A DNA stretch of 64,000 nt from Glandiceps talaboti (Eukaryota; Hemichordata; Enteropneusta; Spengelidae): NCBI RefSeq assembly GCF_964340395.1, contig NC_135568.1, positions 3,586,501-3,650,500 on the forward strand. Direction: 5' to 3'. Made by a program: the position numbers and the translations under genes. The notes beneath the pieces were generated by a model, which ran no database searches, had not been told where the DNA came from, and saw only the letters and a program-made list of their open reading frames with translations. Below are positions 10,487-24,098 of the stretch, piece after piece; position 1 is the stretch's first letter, and each line of letters begins with the position of its first letter.

Positions 10487-11314
10487 ATCAGGGTATGCAA
10501 TGACCAGTTCGAACTGTTCACTAATATGTAAATGAGTTATCGGCTGTGCATACAATCTATCACAATCTAACGAATAGCAATGATTAATTATTTTGATAAT
10601 TTTATACTTTTGAATATATTTGGAATACATGATTAAAGGTATGCATTTCCTAGAATTAGCAACATACAATATTTTAATACTTATTAATAAAATAACGTTA
10701 TCATAAGCTGTGAGAATGATCTTGAGCGGGTGCCTAGCAACCCTATCGACAGGTTTAGATTTCCTTCCTAAAGCCTGAGTAATTGAAGACCGAAACATGT
10801 ATGCATGTTTGGTCTCCAAGTTTTGAGTCGCCATGCAACATTTTGGTATTTAGTATCTGATAATCTGTAGCAATATTTCACACAGTGATATTTATCTAAA
10901 TCAACACAGAGTTATATCAGGGTATACAATGACCAGCTCGAACTGTTCACTAATATGTAAATGAGTTATCGGCTGTGTATACCATCGATCACAATCTAGC
11001 GAATAGCAATGATTAATTATTTTGATAATTTTATACTTTTGAATTTATTTTACATACATTAAAGATATGCATTTCCTAGAAATAACAACTTAATAAAATA
11101 ATGTTGTCATAGGCAGTGAGAATGATCTTGAGCAGGTGCCTAGCAACCCTATCGACAGGTTTAGATTTCATTCCTAAAGCCTGAGTAATTGAAGGCCGAA
11201 ACATGTTTGGTCTCCAGGTTTAGGTTGCCATGCAACATTTTGGTATTTACTATCTGATAATCTGTAGCAATATTTCACACAGTGATATTTATCTAAATCA
11301 ACACAGAGTTATAT
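10487..11314. repeat. Tandem segmental duplication, two copies of about 0.4 kb
   Basis: Copy 1 (10487-10916) and copy 2 (10917-11314) align throughout with scattered substitutions and small indels. Both start CAGGGTAT(G/A)CAATGACCAG and end ACACAGAGTTATAT. A 126-codon minus-strand frame in copy 1 (10834-10454) is broken in copy 2 by an early stop and an 8-base length difference, so it is not treated as a gene. Confidence 0.9.
10729..11236. promoter_or_regulatory. Four RFX X-box-like motifs, two per duplicated unit
   Basis: GGTGCCTAGCAACC at 10729-10742 and 11135-11148 is, on the minus strand, one base from GGTTGCTAGGCAAC. GTCGCCATGCAAC at 10827-10839 and GTTGCCATGCAAC at 11224-11236 are further near-matches; the last is a GTTGC/GCAAC palindrome. 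RFX factors bind such imperfect inverted repeats. Confidence 0.35.
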
Positions 11315-11989
11315 GTGACTCCGCACATTTGCTACATCATATTATACTGCAGTGTATAATACCACAAACAAGTATATATACCATAGGATAGCATTATCAG
11401 AAATTAGTTTATGTTGCTGTCTGTCAACATTTGTTACATTTGAAAGGTAAAGACTAATTTTGATAGAAAGAGTTGTATTAACTGCAAGTAATTATAGCCT
11501 CCTATGGGTTTATGCTGAGATACCCTGGCAAAACTACATGTTCCATAGATTCTAGATCAACATGTACAAAGAAAACAAAACTTTACCAAAAGTAATGTGT
11601 TCAGTGTTCTATTAATAAATAGCAATATTCAGTTATATTCATATGGTTTTATAGTAACATCCCATAGTAAGACCTATGATGTTGAAATACGTGTCTATAG
11701 GTGTGTACTGTGTTGGGGGGGGGGGGTCATTTTGGAAAATGTGGTCTTTACTGCGGGAGGGGGTCACTTAGGCTTTGGTCATCGGAGCTGGTCAGTTTGA
11801 GGAAACCCGTGTTCAACTCCAAAACACAGCCCCGGTCCCCCCAGTTGGTTAAAAATGCCAGGTCCCTAATTGTACCTAACTTATATAATCGTCTCGCCTC
11901 TAGGCGGCGGCATAACAGTAGAATGATTTGGAAGAGATAGTATACTTGGCAATGTATTTTGGCAAAATGCAATATACTCTCAAAAAGTA

Positions 11990-12210
11990 CTCATTAGGCC
12001 GAATAAAAAAAACAGTTTGGTTCCAGTTACGACCCAACCTAGTTTTTCACGCCGACCCTAAACTTTTTTACGTAGTCGAGAAATAGTAGACGGGGAAACT
12101 CATGAAACTGACATCAACTTAAAAAGACAACATACAACTGTTCTTCCAATCTGTAATGGCTGTATATCTGATAAGAAGTAACCAATTTATTTTTTTATAA
12201 TAGAGACCAG
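11990..12210 (-). mobile_element. MITE copy, TTAGGCC family (partial)
   Basis: Reverse-complement copy of the element at 46234-46617. Shared segments include the minus-strand reads TTAGGGTCGGC, AGTTGATGTCAGTTT, TTGGAAGAACAGTT and ACAGCCATTA. The end TTAGGCCGAATAAA matches the family terminus TTAGGCCTAA. Confidence 0.65.
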
Positions 12211-12366
12211 ATGGAAAACAACGGAAAACATAACTACTTTTTTATGTATCAACTGTACAGTACAGTACAGCACATCATCACATGTACATCTTTTGGGTCA
12301 AAGGTTATTTGCGGACCCTGAAATCACGCAATTTCTCGCTTCTCACGAGAATACGAATGATACAAG

Positions 12367-12474
12367 ATGGCTGAAAGACGTCGTAGGCGACGGCTTTCGG
12401 AATCAGAAGACGGTAGCGATAACGAGTCAGTTTCTTCAAATTGTAGCCACGATAGAGCGGACCGATCGGACTGC
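12367..12474 (+). CDS. CASC3: CASC3 exon 1 (residues 1-36)
   Basis: Starts caagATGG and encodes the Arg-rich MAERRRRRRLSESEDG followed by a Ser/Asp-rich stretch. The donor is gtaagt, phase 0. Confidence 0.9.
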
Positions 12475-15400
12475 GTAAGTATTCCCATTTCATCGACGGA
12501 ATATGTCGCTGAGAATGTGAAGCGACAAACACAAACACATGTATGTATGAAAATGTCATGCTACACAAGGCTTCGCAGCATTGAGTGGATCGTGTAACGC
12601 TTACGCCGTACTGAGTGGTTGTAATCTTGCTGAATCGCATAGCAATGCTCACTACGTCAGACTGTCCCTACATTCCAATACACCCAATAATGCATAAATG
12701 TGCCAATAACTTATGAAGCATGTTAGATGACTTTCTGGTGTAACAGCGTCGTTTAATAATGCCAATCGTATATTTACATAACGTGTCGGACGAAAGAATC
12801 GCCAACATCACAACGTTTAGTAGTACAACATTATTAGCTTTATTATCTTGTATCGGATGAAATAATGTCACATCGATTAAAGTTCTCATCAAGTGTTGAG
12901 TCGAATTAAAGTAGGAATCTCACATTGTGATATGGTTATAAAAACACAAGCGTACGATGATGTATATATATTGTAATACATATTGCGGTATGGTGGAGCC
13001 CGCCATTGAAATGCTCATCAATGAACAACAGAACATCATTATCACACGAAACCATTCGTAACAAAAACACATTGTCTTGTTTTCCTAATTATCATAACAG
13101 TGGGCCAGGGTAGCATTTTGTAAACTATTGGCAAGTATAGAACCATGGACAATAGCTATTTGTTGTCATCCATAGAATGGGGATTTGTGTCTGCATCTGA
13201 CCTAGCTCTGGAAATGTACTCTCTGAGAACGCCAACAAATTTACATTCCACTCCGCTGTGTCCCTTCCCATAAAAAAAAAACAGGGAATAAAGAAAAAAA
13301 AATTAAAAACTAACCAAGATCCATGCTAATGTCCTTGATAGATACATTTAAATCATTGAATTCAACCCTAGACAGTCCACTTCACTGTCTGTGATTTAAC
13401 ACAAGTCTTGTCTATTCTGTCATTTCTTGTTTACTATTCACTAGAGTCACCGAACAGATGACTTCAAATTGACAAGCTTATATTGGACATGTGTACAACC
13501 TGTTTACACTGCAGTCAAGTTGTCTGTGTTATGACTTGAGCCAATGTTAGACAAGAAATGAAAGCATAGACATTGGTTAAATTTTGTGATTTAAAGTCTA
13601 TATCTGTATGTTTTAATAGCAAAAGTGTGTGTGGTATTTTTATACCAAAAAGCCATGTGCAGGAAAAAAATGCATAGTGTCAGTGTTTTTGATAGTGATG
13701 AACCATAGCAAAGTTTAATGGAGATGTGTCAGAATTATCAGGACCCATAATTTCCATAGCTACCTTTGTCCATATTATCTCTATGGCTTCTACTACTAGC
13801 TTTGATACAAATTTGTATATTTTGTACTTAGTCCTCATTCTACAGAGTGTGAATTTAGCAGTTGATTTGAGTCTAGAGATCACAAAATTTTCTATTTAGA
13901 CGAATAAATTCAATTTTCAGTGGTTTATGTGGATCAATTATTGTATTCAAGATTTGTAAGAATACACCACTTTCATAATAATGAAGAGATCATTTTCTGT
14001 GTGGGATCTTCATGTTTATTAATTAATAAATGACTCTTCTTGAAAAAACTGCTTGGGGACTGCTAGACAGTCTTCAGTGCTAATGACTGGGACTAAGTAT
14101 GTAGTGTTGTGATGCTTGGGTGCCTCATTTAAGTATTATGTTCAATTGAGCATGACCACCTCCCTCACTCATACCTCGTGTCTATGTATAATGCAGAGTC
14201 AAATGCTTCCTGAAACATGATATAAAGGTCTAGAAGCTAGGGATACCTTAGATAGGATGATTGACAATGGCAAATGTGGTGACAATTAAAGCCCTTGAAT
14301 GAAAGTGCACCATGTTTTGTTACTTGAAATATTACTGCCTAGGTACATCATTAAACTACTAAACAACCATTCAATTTCTTGGTCGACACAACAACTCCCA
14401 CTCCATGCACTTCACATGCATTACTATAGGCACATGCAAAAGTAAGTCAACCTACTTGTTCTATTTTGACCCCCTAGCTTGAGGTAGAAAGCTGTTAAAT
14501 TGTAGGTACTTAGAATTGAATCAATTCAGAACTTACGTAGTGCCCTCACTAGTAGTGACAGTAGTATTTTTATTGATGAATTGTTGGCAGGTAAATTACT
14601 GACTGATTCTCTCTGAAGTTTTGGTTAATTTCAACCAGCAGTGAATTAACACCATTGTATATAGTGAACACAGAAACTGTCGGCCAAACCTGCTGTACCC
14701 AAAACACTTTATTTTAAGAGTATAGCTTAATGAGTACAGTAGAACTTAGAAGTATTAAGTATTTATTACTTTGTTTCAAACTTTTAGGAAAGTGAAACAG
14801 GGTATGAACGTACTGGTAAAGGTGATGATGAAGATGAGAACTCTGAATACGAAAGTGCAGAAGAATCACAGGTATGGTAATATATAAACAAGTGAACCAA
14901 TCACAGTTACGATAACATAATATTACAGACATGAAAAAATGAACCAATCACAATTATGCTAACATAATATTATAGGCATGAACAGAGTCACAGAGTGCAG
15001 AGATCCAACAGTAACAAGCTGGTACTAGAATTAGCATTAGTGTTGTCACAGAGTGCAGAGCAGATCCAACAGTAACAAGCTGGTACTAGAATTAGCATTA
15101 GTGTTGTCACAGAGTGCAGAGATCCAACAGTAACAAGCTGGTACTAGAATTAGCATTAGTGTTGTCACAGAGTGCAGAGATCCAACAGTAACAAGCTGGT
15201 ACTAGAATTAGCATTAGTGTTGTCACAGAGTGCAGAAATCCAACAGTAACAAGCTGGTACTAGAATTAGCATTAGTGTTGTCACAGAGTGCAGAGCAGTT
15301 CAGTAACAAGCTGGTACTAGAATTAGCATTAGTGTTGTCACAGAGTGCACAGTAGATCCACTTTGCCAAATCTGGAGTGATTCTTAGATGCGAAATGGCC

Positions 15401-18400
15401 AGATATTTGGTAACTGGAATATAGTACATTGATTAACATGTGGTTATACAATTGATTACAGAAAGGAGAAAAAGTCTACTCAGATGAAGAAGCAGACAGT
15501 GATGGACAAGATAATGTGAAAGAAGAAAGAACCCGTGGGGATGGACAGGTTAGGGTTGTTCATGTCTTTTATGTAGTAGTTTATACTGTTGACTGTTTCG
15601 TGAAATTTAGCTAAAAAACACTCTTTTGTAAATCACATATATTATTTTTTTAATTTTCAACAGGAAGAGAAAAAAGTGGACTGTGATGCAGACCAGCAGA
15701 ATCCTCAGTATATTCCAAGGAGAGGACCGTACTTTGAACATGATGTAAGGTATACTGATGAGAAGGATGATAGAACAACAAGGTATGTAATATCATGTAC
15801 CAGTGATTACTTGTGTAAATAGTTGTGTGTGTGTGTGTTGTGTGTCTGTGTGTGTGTGTGTGTGTGTATGTGTGTGTGTATATACTCTTGGTATTTACAC
15901 AGCAGTGCAATACATGTGTACCAGTGATTACTTGCTTAAATAGGTGTGTGTGTGTGTGTGTGTGTGTGGGGTGGGGGGGGGGGGGTGGGTGGGTGTGGGT
16001 GTGTTGTGTGTGTGTGTGTGTGTGTGTGGTGGGGGGGTGTGGGTGTGTGTACTCTTGGTATTTGTACTGCAGTGCAATACATGTGTACCAGTGATTACTT
16101 GCTTTGGTGTGCATGCATACTAATGGTATAGTGTACATGTATATGCACTGGATTACATTATATACCAGTGATTACTGTGTGCACATATACATACAAGTGG
16201 TATATACACTGCAGTACAATACATATATGATATGTACCAGAGATTACTTGCATTGGTGTATGTGTGTATACTAGTGGTATTTACAATGCAGTGCAATACA
16301 TATGTACCAGTGATTACACATACTATTACTAGTGGTACAATGTATATGCAATGAGTTCAATCCAATGCATGAACAAGACCAGGGGTATTAGACTACTTTT
16401 ACATGTGAACCCACATAAAACAAATTGTTAGTGCTGAATTCAATGGATTTTGACATGTCTAACTTCTGTGTAGGAATGCAAAACTTTTTTTGACAAAAGA
16501 ATTACAGAAGTTACAAAGGTGAGCAACAAGAATAGAAAAAGAGAGAAATATGACACTTGATGGCTCTGTCTGTTAAGAATTGATTTATTCATGTAGGGAA
16601 CAATCCCTTAGGTTATACTTTAAAAAATTTTTTTTGGGGATTTTTCTTAAATGAGACATGACCAGATGCAGAACGTACTAGTACTGTTTGTATGAAGTTT
16701 TACATTATACATGAAAAAAGGAACACGTTTTTGTTTGAAATTACAATAAGCAGCAGTTCCAGATGTATAAACAAAGATTTGTTTTCTGACAGGCCAAAGT
16801 CCAAAAAGAAGCTGTGGAAAGAAGAGGAAAAATGGGCACATGACATGTACAGAGAAGAAGAACAAGCCCCAAAGTCCAGAGATGAAATAGTAATGATCTA
16901 TGGCTTCGATGTCAGATCTGGTGAAGCTGGTCAAAGATATCCTAGACCATACAGAGGAAGGTAATTTGAACAGTTGAATCATCTTTGGTAATAGAGTGTA
17001 TGAGTCCTATGGATATTAGGTGGCAGTTATCAGAAAGACAAAAGATTGTGTAGTTTTGCCACTAGGAGTGCTGTTCAAAATTAAATCATCTTTGGTAATA
17101 GAGTGTATGAGTCCTATGGATGTTAGGTTGCAGTTATCAGAAAGACAAAAGATTGTATAGTTTTGCCACTAGGAGTGCTGTTCAAAGTCAAACTACCTTT
17201 GGTAATAGAGTGTATGAGTCCTATGGATGTTAGGTGGCAGTTATCAGAAAGACAAAAGATAGTATAGATTTGCCACTAGGAGTGCTGTTCAAAATTAAAT
17301 CATCTTTGGTAATAGAGTGTATGAGTCCTATGGATGTTAGGTGGCAGTTATCAGAAAGACAAAAGTTAGTATAGATTTGCCACTAGGAGTGCTGTTCAAA
17401 ATCATATCATCTTCAGTAATGGAGTGTATGAGTCCTATGGATGTTAGGTGGCAGTTATCAGGAGGACAAAAGATAGTATAGATTTGCCACAAGGAGTGCT
17501 ATTCAAAATCAAATCATTGGTAATCTGGTGTATGAGTTTTGTTGATTTGTCATAAGAGAGTCCTCATGTGAACTCATTCTCACAAACCAGAGCTGTTATT
17601 TCTTCTGCTACACTTCAAAATAAAGATGTCCAAAGGGATGGCCATTAGGAACGGTGCCATAAAACAGGCCGTGGTTTGCGACGATATGTTGTAGATACCG
17701 TATTAAACTTTGATATGCAATGTGTTTTACTTCCAGGGGATCCAGAGGGCCAAGAGGTGGAAGGAGATCCCAATACAGAGACAGAAGAGATATATATAAT
17801 GAGAAAAATTTCAACCAATATCGAGACGACAACAACAAGCCCTCAAGAAATGAAGATAGCTATGAAGAAAATAAACACGAGAGACAGTACAGAAGTCCAA
17901 GGAACAGCTATCAATATGAGCGAAGGAATGATAATCACCATGGTAACCAACAAAGTAATTCACGATATCACAGCCAACACTCAGAACAGCAGTATAAAGA
18001 TACAAGAGGTGGCAATGAACAACAACAACAACAACAACATGGCCAGCCATACATTGATAAACATAACACCCAATATGTTAGAACTAGGGAATGGACGAAT
18101 ACAAATTACAGGAAACATCAACAGGAACAAATTAGTCATGATTTAGAGGAAAGAAATGCAAGGAATACAAATTATCCTAGGACTAGCAACACTGCCAGGG
18201 GTAGGGAAGTCAAGTCTTATTCCAAGGATAGACGTCGACAGACACCATCAAGGGCATCGGGTGACCACGAGGATTTAACACAGCAAATTGATTTGAAACA
18301 CCAGAGGGAGGGTTCCAATCAGTTGTCACAGCCAAGGGAGGGTGGTGATAATTTGGGACAGCACAGTGAGGATCCTGAACACCATGCACCTTCTAGAATT

Positions 18401-20956
18401 CAACAGTCAAGTACAGGGTTGGAAGGTCAAGTTGAAAAATTGACCATTAAAGTTGAAGCGGCACACGGAAAAGGAGATGGTGCCATTACAAGGACTATCA
18501 GTAACGAAAAAGGTAAGGAGATTGTTGTATATAAGGCAGGGCTGATTTTATCCTAGCTAATGTAGCTGATGTCCAGTGAATCATGAAAAGACACTTTCAC
18601 TACTTCATGTTGCTTAGTAACAGAAGTAAAATTATTCAAATTTGCCATGACCTGACCTCTGTATACTGAAGTAGGGATTTCTCATCTCGGAATTCTACAT
18701 GTAGAATTTGAGTCCAGTTTAATTTTACTAATGTCATCAGGGCCCCTTTTTCTATCAGTCTGTCTATTGTTTTTACCTCATCTGTGTAGAAATAAGGATT
18801 AAAACACCACTTGACATGTAAGGAAGAAACAATGAATACAAACATTAATGTTCTTGGTGATGTCAGCATTGGTAATAATCGTAATATTTATTTCTTACAA
18901 AGCACATTTCATTAAAAATAGTCACAGTGCGCCGTACAACTGACAGGAAAAACAAACAAACATAAAAGACAACAAAAATGATATGAGGAAAATAATAGTA
19001 AAAAAACAAAAAATATTTGGCTCCAATCCCAGAATTCACAACCCTAGTGTACAGAGGTAATTTATGGCTAATTTGAGTGAGTTTGTTTCTCGTGCTTTTA
19101 TAGAGAAGTAACGTACTGTAGAACGGTGAATGTAACTTTTCACATCATCTCATTGGACATGAACTAAAACAGCTAGAACAAAATTAGCCTCACTTTTGTT
19201 CTTCTCAAATTCTATTCAAACGACCACAATATCAAAAATAACAATCCAATGAAAAATTAGTGTTACACAGTAACCAACAAGAGTTGTATGGTTTTCTTAT
19301 GTATGGTTGCAGATACTGTGATTCTAGAAAGTGGCACTCATTTCACTGAGAATTGAAAACATGTCAATATTTCTCAATGATATATTTCTTTGTTCAGCCA
19401 AAGAAAATACGAGGGTTTTGTCACTACTTGACTAGTGCCTTGTAATGACAGTGCCCCTTAGGTCACTTGTACTTTCCTTGACTGAACAAAGGGTTTGTCA
19501 CTAAGTGCCTAGTGCCTTGTAGTGACAGTGCCCCTTAGGTCACTTGTACTTTCCTTGACTGAACAAAGGGTTTGTCACTAAGTGCCTAGTGCCTTGTAGC
19601 GACAGTGCCCCTTAGGTCACTTGTACTTTCCTTGACTGAACAAAGGGTTTGTCACTAAGTGCCTAGTGCCTTGTAGCGACAGTGCCCCTTAGGTCACTTG
19701 TACTTTCCTTGACTGAACAAAGGGTTTGTCACTACTTGACTAGTGCCTTGTAGCGACAGTGCCCCTTAGGTCGCTTGTACTTTCCTTGACTGAACAAAGG
19801 GTTTGTCACTAAGTGCCTAGTGCCTTGTAGTGACAGTGCCCCTTAGGTCACTTGTACTTTCCTTGACTGAACAAATGGTTTGTCACTACTTGACTAGTGC
19901 CTTGTAGTGACAGTGCCCCTTAGGTCACTTGTACTTTCCTTGACTGAACAAAGGGTTTGTCACTACTTGACTAGTGCCTTGTAGTGACAGTGCCCCTTAG
20001 GTCACTTGTACTTTCCTTGACGGAACAAAGGGTTTGTCACTACTTGACTAGTGCCTTGTAGTGACAGTGCCCCTTAGGTCACTTGTACTTTCCTTGACTG
20101 AACAAAGGGTTTGTCACTACTTGACTAGTGCCTTGTAGTGACAGTGCCCCTTAGGTCACTTGTACTTTCCTTGACTGAACAAAGGGTTTGTCACTACTTG
20201 ACTAGTGCCTTGTAGTGACAGTGCCCCTTAGGTCACTTATACTTTCCTTGACTGAACAAAGGGTTTGTCACTACTTGACTAGTGCCTTGTAGTGACAGTG
20301 CCCCTTAGGTCACTTATACTTTCCTTGCCTGAAGGAAGAAAAGTATGTGAGATTACTATCTCATTAATTTATTTATATTTATATGTTTAGCTGTATCACC
20401 TGTATCAAGTAATGTACGGCAGCAAGTAAGACAGGAACGACCTATGCCATCCAAACCATCACCAGCTCAACAAAGGGGTAGACCAAAACGTTACTCTTCA
20501 CAGAGACAACGACAGATGCCAGACCCAACCCCTCCACCAGCTATGCATCCCCCACCATTAATGGAAGGTCCAGGATTTTATGATCCAGGTATAGTTGTGT
20601 AACACTTCTCCCGGAAATGAAGGCACCTAATATATGTATGCCTACTGACTCCCTCAAGGCAGCACTGGATCACTGCTCAAACATACACAGAATAGTGAAT
20701 GTTTCATTTTGGTATTTTTGGCAATTTTGCAAAATTTATATGATGTGAAATCATGAAATGACATAACTCAAACTTTATGAAAATGACTTTATTTCATGGA
20801 GTGGCTTTTTCCTTTAGTGCACATTATTTTGTTTTGTTTGATAATGATTTAGTTTTCATATTCCAATATGTAACATTGTAATAGGCCATTCAAGACTGCA
20901 AACAGGAAATTGAGAAGACAGCGCGCTCACTCAAATTGGGGTATCATCACCTCATA

Positions 20957-21020
<64 letters not shown>

Positions 21021-21065
21021 TACACACACATACACACACATACACACACACATACATACACATGT

Positions 21066-21119
<54 letters not shown>

Positions 21120-23603
21120 ATACACATGTGCACACACGCTACATCAGGAGGATCTAGGGATATGTTTCACATTTACACTGACACTAAACATGTTTCACTC
21201 CAGTTCAGTCCAACCAACCGGTGATATGTTTTTTGTATACACAGGTTTCCAAGGACCAGTATACCATCCTAGTACAACACCACCTACGAGGATGGATGGT
21301 ACACCACCCCCTCCACAAGGTCCACCACCAGGACCACCACAAGGACCACCACCACCACCACACACTGGACAACCACCACCACCTCCTTCAATACGACAAG
21401 GCATAATGGTCCAACCAGACATCAGTTTACATCCGGGTAATATACATCATATGAAATTTTATCCCTGTAACATTCCTGTATTACAGGTCTGTATCAGAAA
21501 AGAAAGCATAGGGTTGTGATACAGCTGTAGTCACAGGCCTGTGTTAACAGAGGTGTCGCTACATTGCTGTGGGTACACTGCTGATCCATTGATGTTTATA
21601 CAGGTATGTCACAGGGTCTATTTGGCATGTGTTACAGTACCTGTATATACGCTTATTTCACCTACCATGTTACAGGATGTGCGCAGGATCTGTGTAGGGC
21701 CTGTTACAGGCATGTCCTATAGTCTGCCTGTGGATTTCTGTGTGCCTTCGTACAGGATCTATGCAGGCCTGTTACAGGCATGTTCTGTAATCTACCTGTG
21801 TGCCTTGGTACATGATCTGTGTAGGGCCTGTTACAGGCATGTCCTATAGTCTGCCTGTGGATTTCTGTGTGCCTTCGTACAGGATCTATGCAGGCCTGTT
21901 ACAGGCATGTTCTGTAATCTACCTGTGTGCCTTGGTACAGGATCTATGCAGGCCTGTTACAGGCATGTTCTGTAGTCTACCTGTGTGCCTTGGTACAGGA
22001 TCTGTGCAGGGCCTGTTGTCTACCTGTGTGCCTTGGTACAGGATCAATGCAGGGCCAGTTACAGGCATGTCCTGTAATTCTGCCAGTTGCTGATAAAGAT
22101 GAAAGAATTAACATTGTTCTATTCACAGAAGCAATCACATGAATCAAAGAAATGAAACTAAAACTGCCAACTGTGACTAACCCAAAATTAGTACTTAATG
22201 AGATGCAAGGATGTATAATATTGTATAAGATACAAAATTTCAATGGTGTATAGTATTCCAATCGTTAAAATTTCAATCTTTCAACTTAAACTATTCTGTG
22301 ATTTTGTGTACCATTGCAGGGATACAACACCCGTCTCAGCCACACATACCAAGTACTAATATTTATACCCATGCCTCCATGCCAACACATCCACCACCAC
22401 GTGCTCCTCCACCACCACCACAAGCAGGAACATATGCACCAACATTTGTGAGTCCAGGAGTGGTAAACTACAATGTCCCACCTGGGCCACCATACCAGCT
22501 AGCAGCACCAGTCGCAGTGCCAGTTTCTGCTTCAATACCTGCTTCGATACCAACTGCAGGACCACCAGCCCCTACACCTGCACCGGTACCAATACAGCAA
22601 TATCCTGTCACAGTAAGTTGTCTTCTTACACACATCGCAATCAGTCATGGATTTTACATATATGTTTGATTTTGTGTGCGTTTTAAATATCAAAATCCAA
22701 TCAGTACACAGTATTTCTCAAAGGTGCTTAACAAGGAAATGATAGAGGTACTTAATTCTTTCTCTACTGGGGTGGGGTGGGGGGTGGGGGTGGGTGGGGT
22801 GTGGTTAGGGGTTGTTTTGTACACAAATAGCTAAAAGTTATAAAGTAAAATACTCTAGCAAAGAAATGAGGCTTACTGCTACCCAGTTCAATGTTGATTT
22901 TGTGCATCTTACTGTAAAAATGTGAGCACAGAATTTGAATGAAGTATTTCAAAATGTATCAAGTTTGGATATGACATTCCTATTACAAGATAACTCAGCT
23001 TTCTTTTATCACAAGCCCTCAACAAGTAGCATAATAATAATAATGTTAATAATAATGTTGGTTTTATATAGCGCTTTCCCACTTTGTGCTCATAGTGCTT
23101 TACAATTATTACTCCTGGGAAGGATCTATAACGGCACAATGGCCCTTTACACTTCATCAACTCCCTGGGGTGCATACAATCCATTGTAGCCTTTATAAGT
23201 GCATGGGATTAAAGCCATTTACAGTGCAACCTCTATCCTACCAGGTCCCAATTGTGGTACAAATCTTGCTCGGGTACTTTAGCCGTTCAATAACAAATGG
23301 CAGCAACAGGACTCGAACCTGCAACCTGCAGGCCAAGCTGGCCACTCTGACCGTTTACCCATAATGACTCCATCATTATATTGTCTGTTTTAACACATCT
23401 CTTGATTTCTTTCCGTAGTCTCAACCACAGGGTCAAATGTACGGCGGTGTCACATACTATTCAACAGAACAACAACAACTTAGTTTAAAGAGAACTCCAC
23501 CAAGAAGACCTATCAATCCAATAAGAATAGAACCTCCTCCTGAACCACAAGTATGTATGTTTTGTGACTTTAGAATAACTTACATGGTTAGATGATGATG
23601 ATG

Positions 23604-23663
<60 letters not shown>

Positions 23664-23728
23664 ATGTATGTATGTATATACATTTGTATGTATGTATGTA
23701 TGTATGTATGTATGTATGTGTGTATGTA

Positions 23729-23759
<31 letters not shown>

Positions 23760-24035
23760 ATGTATGTATGTATGTATGTATGTATGTATGTATGTATGTA
23801 TAAAAAGTCAAAATCTGTTGTTACAATTAGAAATTACATGTGATAAAAACAACATTTAGAAATGATTTGGTGCTGACCTGTAGTCTAAATCCCCATATCT
23901 TGTCCAACAGACTGACAGGAGACAACAACTTAGGAAACCAAATGAAGAAATGGAACAGTTGCAGCCACATCAGCATTCTGAAATAACACAGCAATGGTTA
24001 CAGTCAGAACACGAAATGGACGATCAGGAGATTTT

Positions 24036-24098
<63 letters not shown>

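Larger units (their letters stand above)
10380..12366. promoter_or_regulatory. Divergent intergenic region between gasdermin and CASC3
   Basis: This 2.0-kb gap separates two head-to-head starts and should contain both promoters. It holds the 0.4-kb tandem duplication, RFX-like X-box motifs and a MITE copy. Close to the CASC3 ATG, TCTCACGAGA (about 12339-12348) is one base from the TCTCGCGAGA element of TATA-less promoters. I see no convincing TATA box. Confidence 0.5.

Noticed and set aside
10454-10834. 126-codon minus-strand frame just upstream of gasdermin as a separate gene or 5' exon
   Set aside because: The tandem copy of the same DNA has an early stop and an 8-base indel in this frame, so it is not maintained as protein.
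23300-23362. A functional tRNA gene
   Set aside because: Although A- and B-box-like sequences exist, there is no acceptor stem or anticodon arm, and the sequence continues into a SINE body with an (ATT)n tail.
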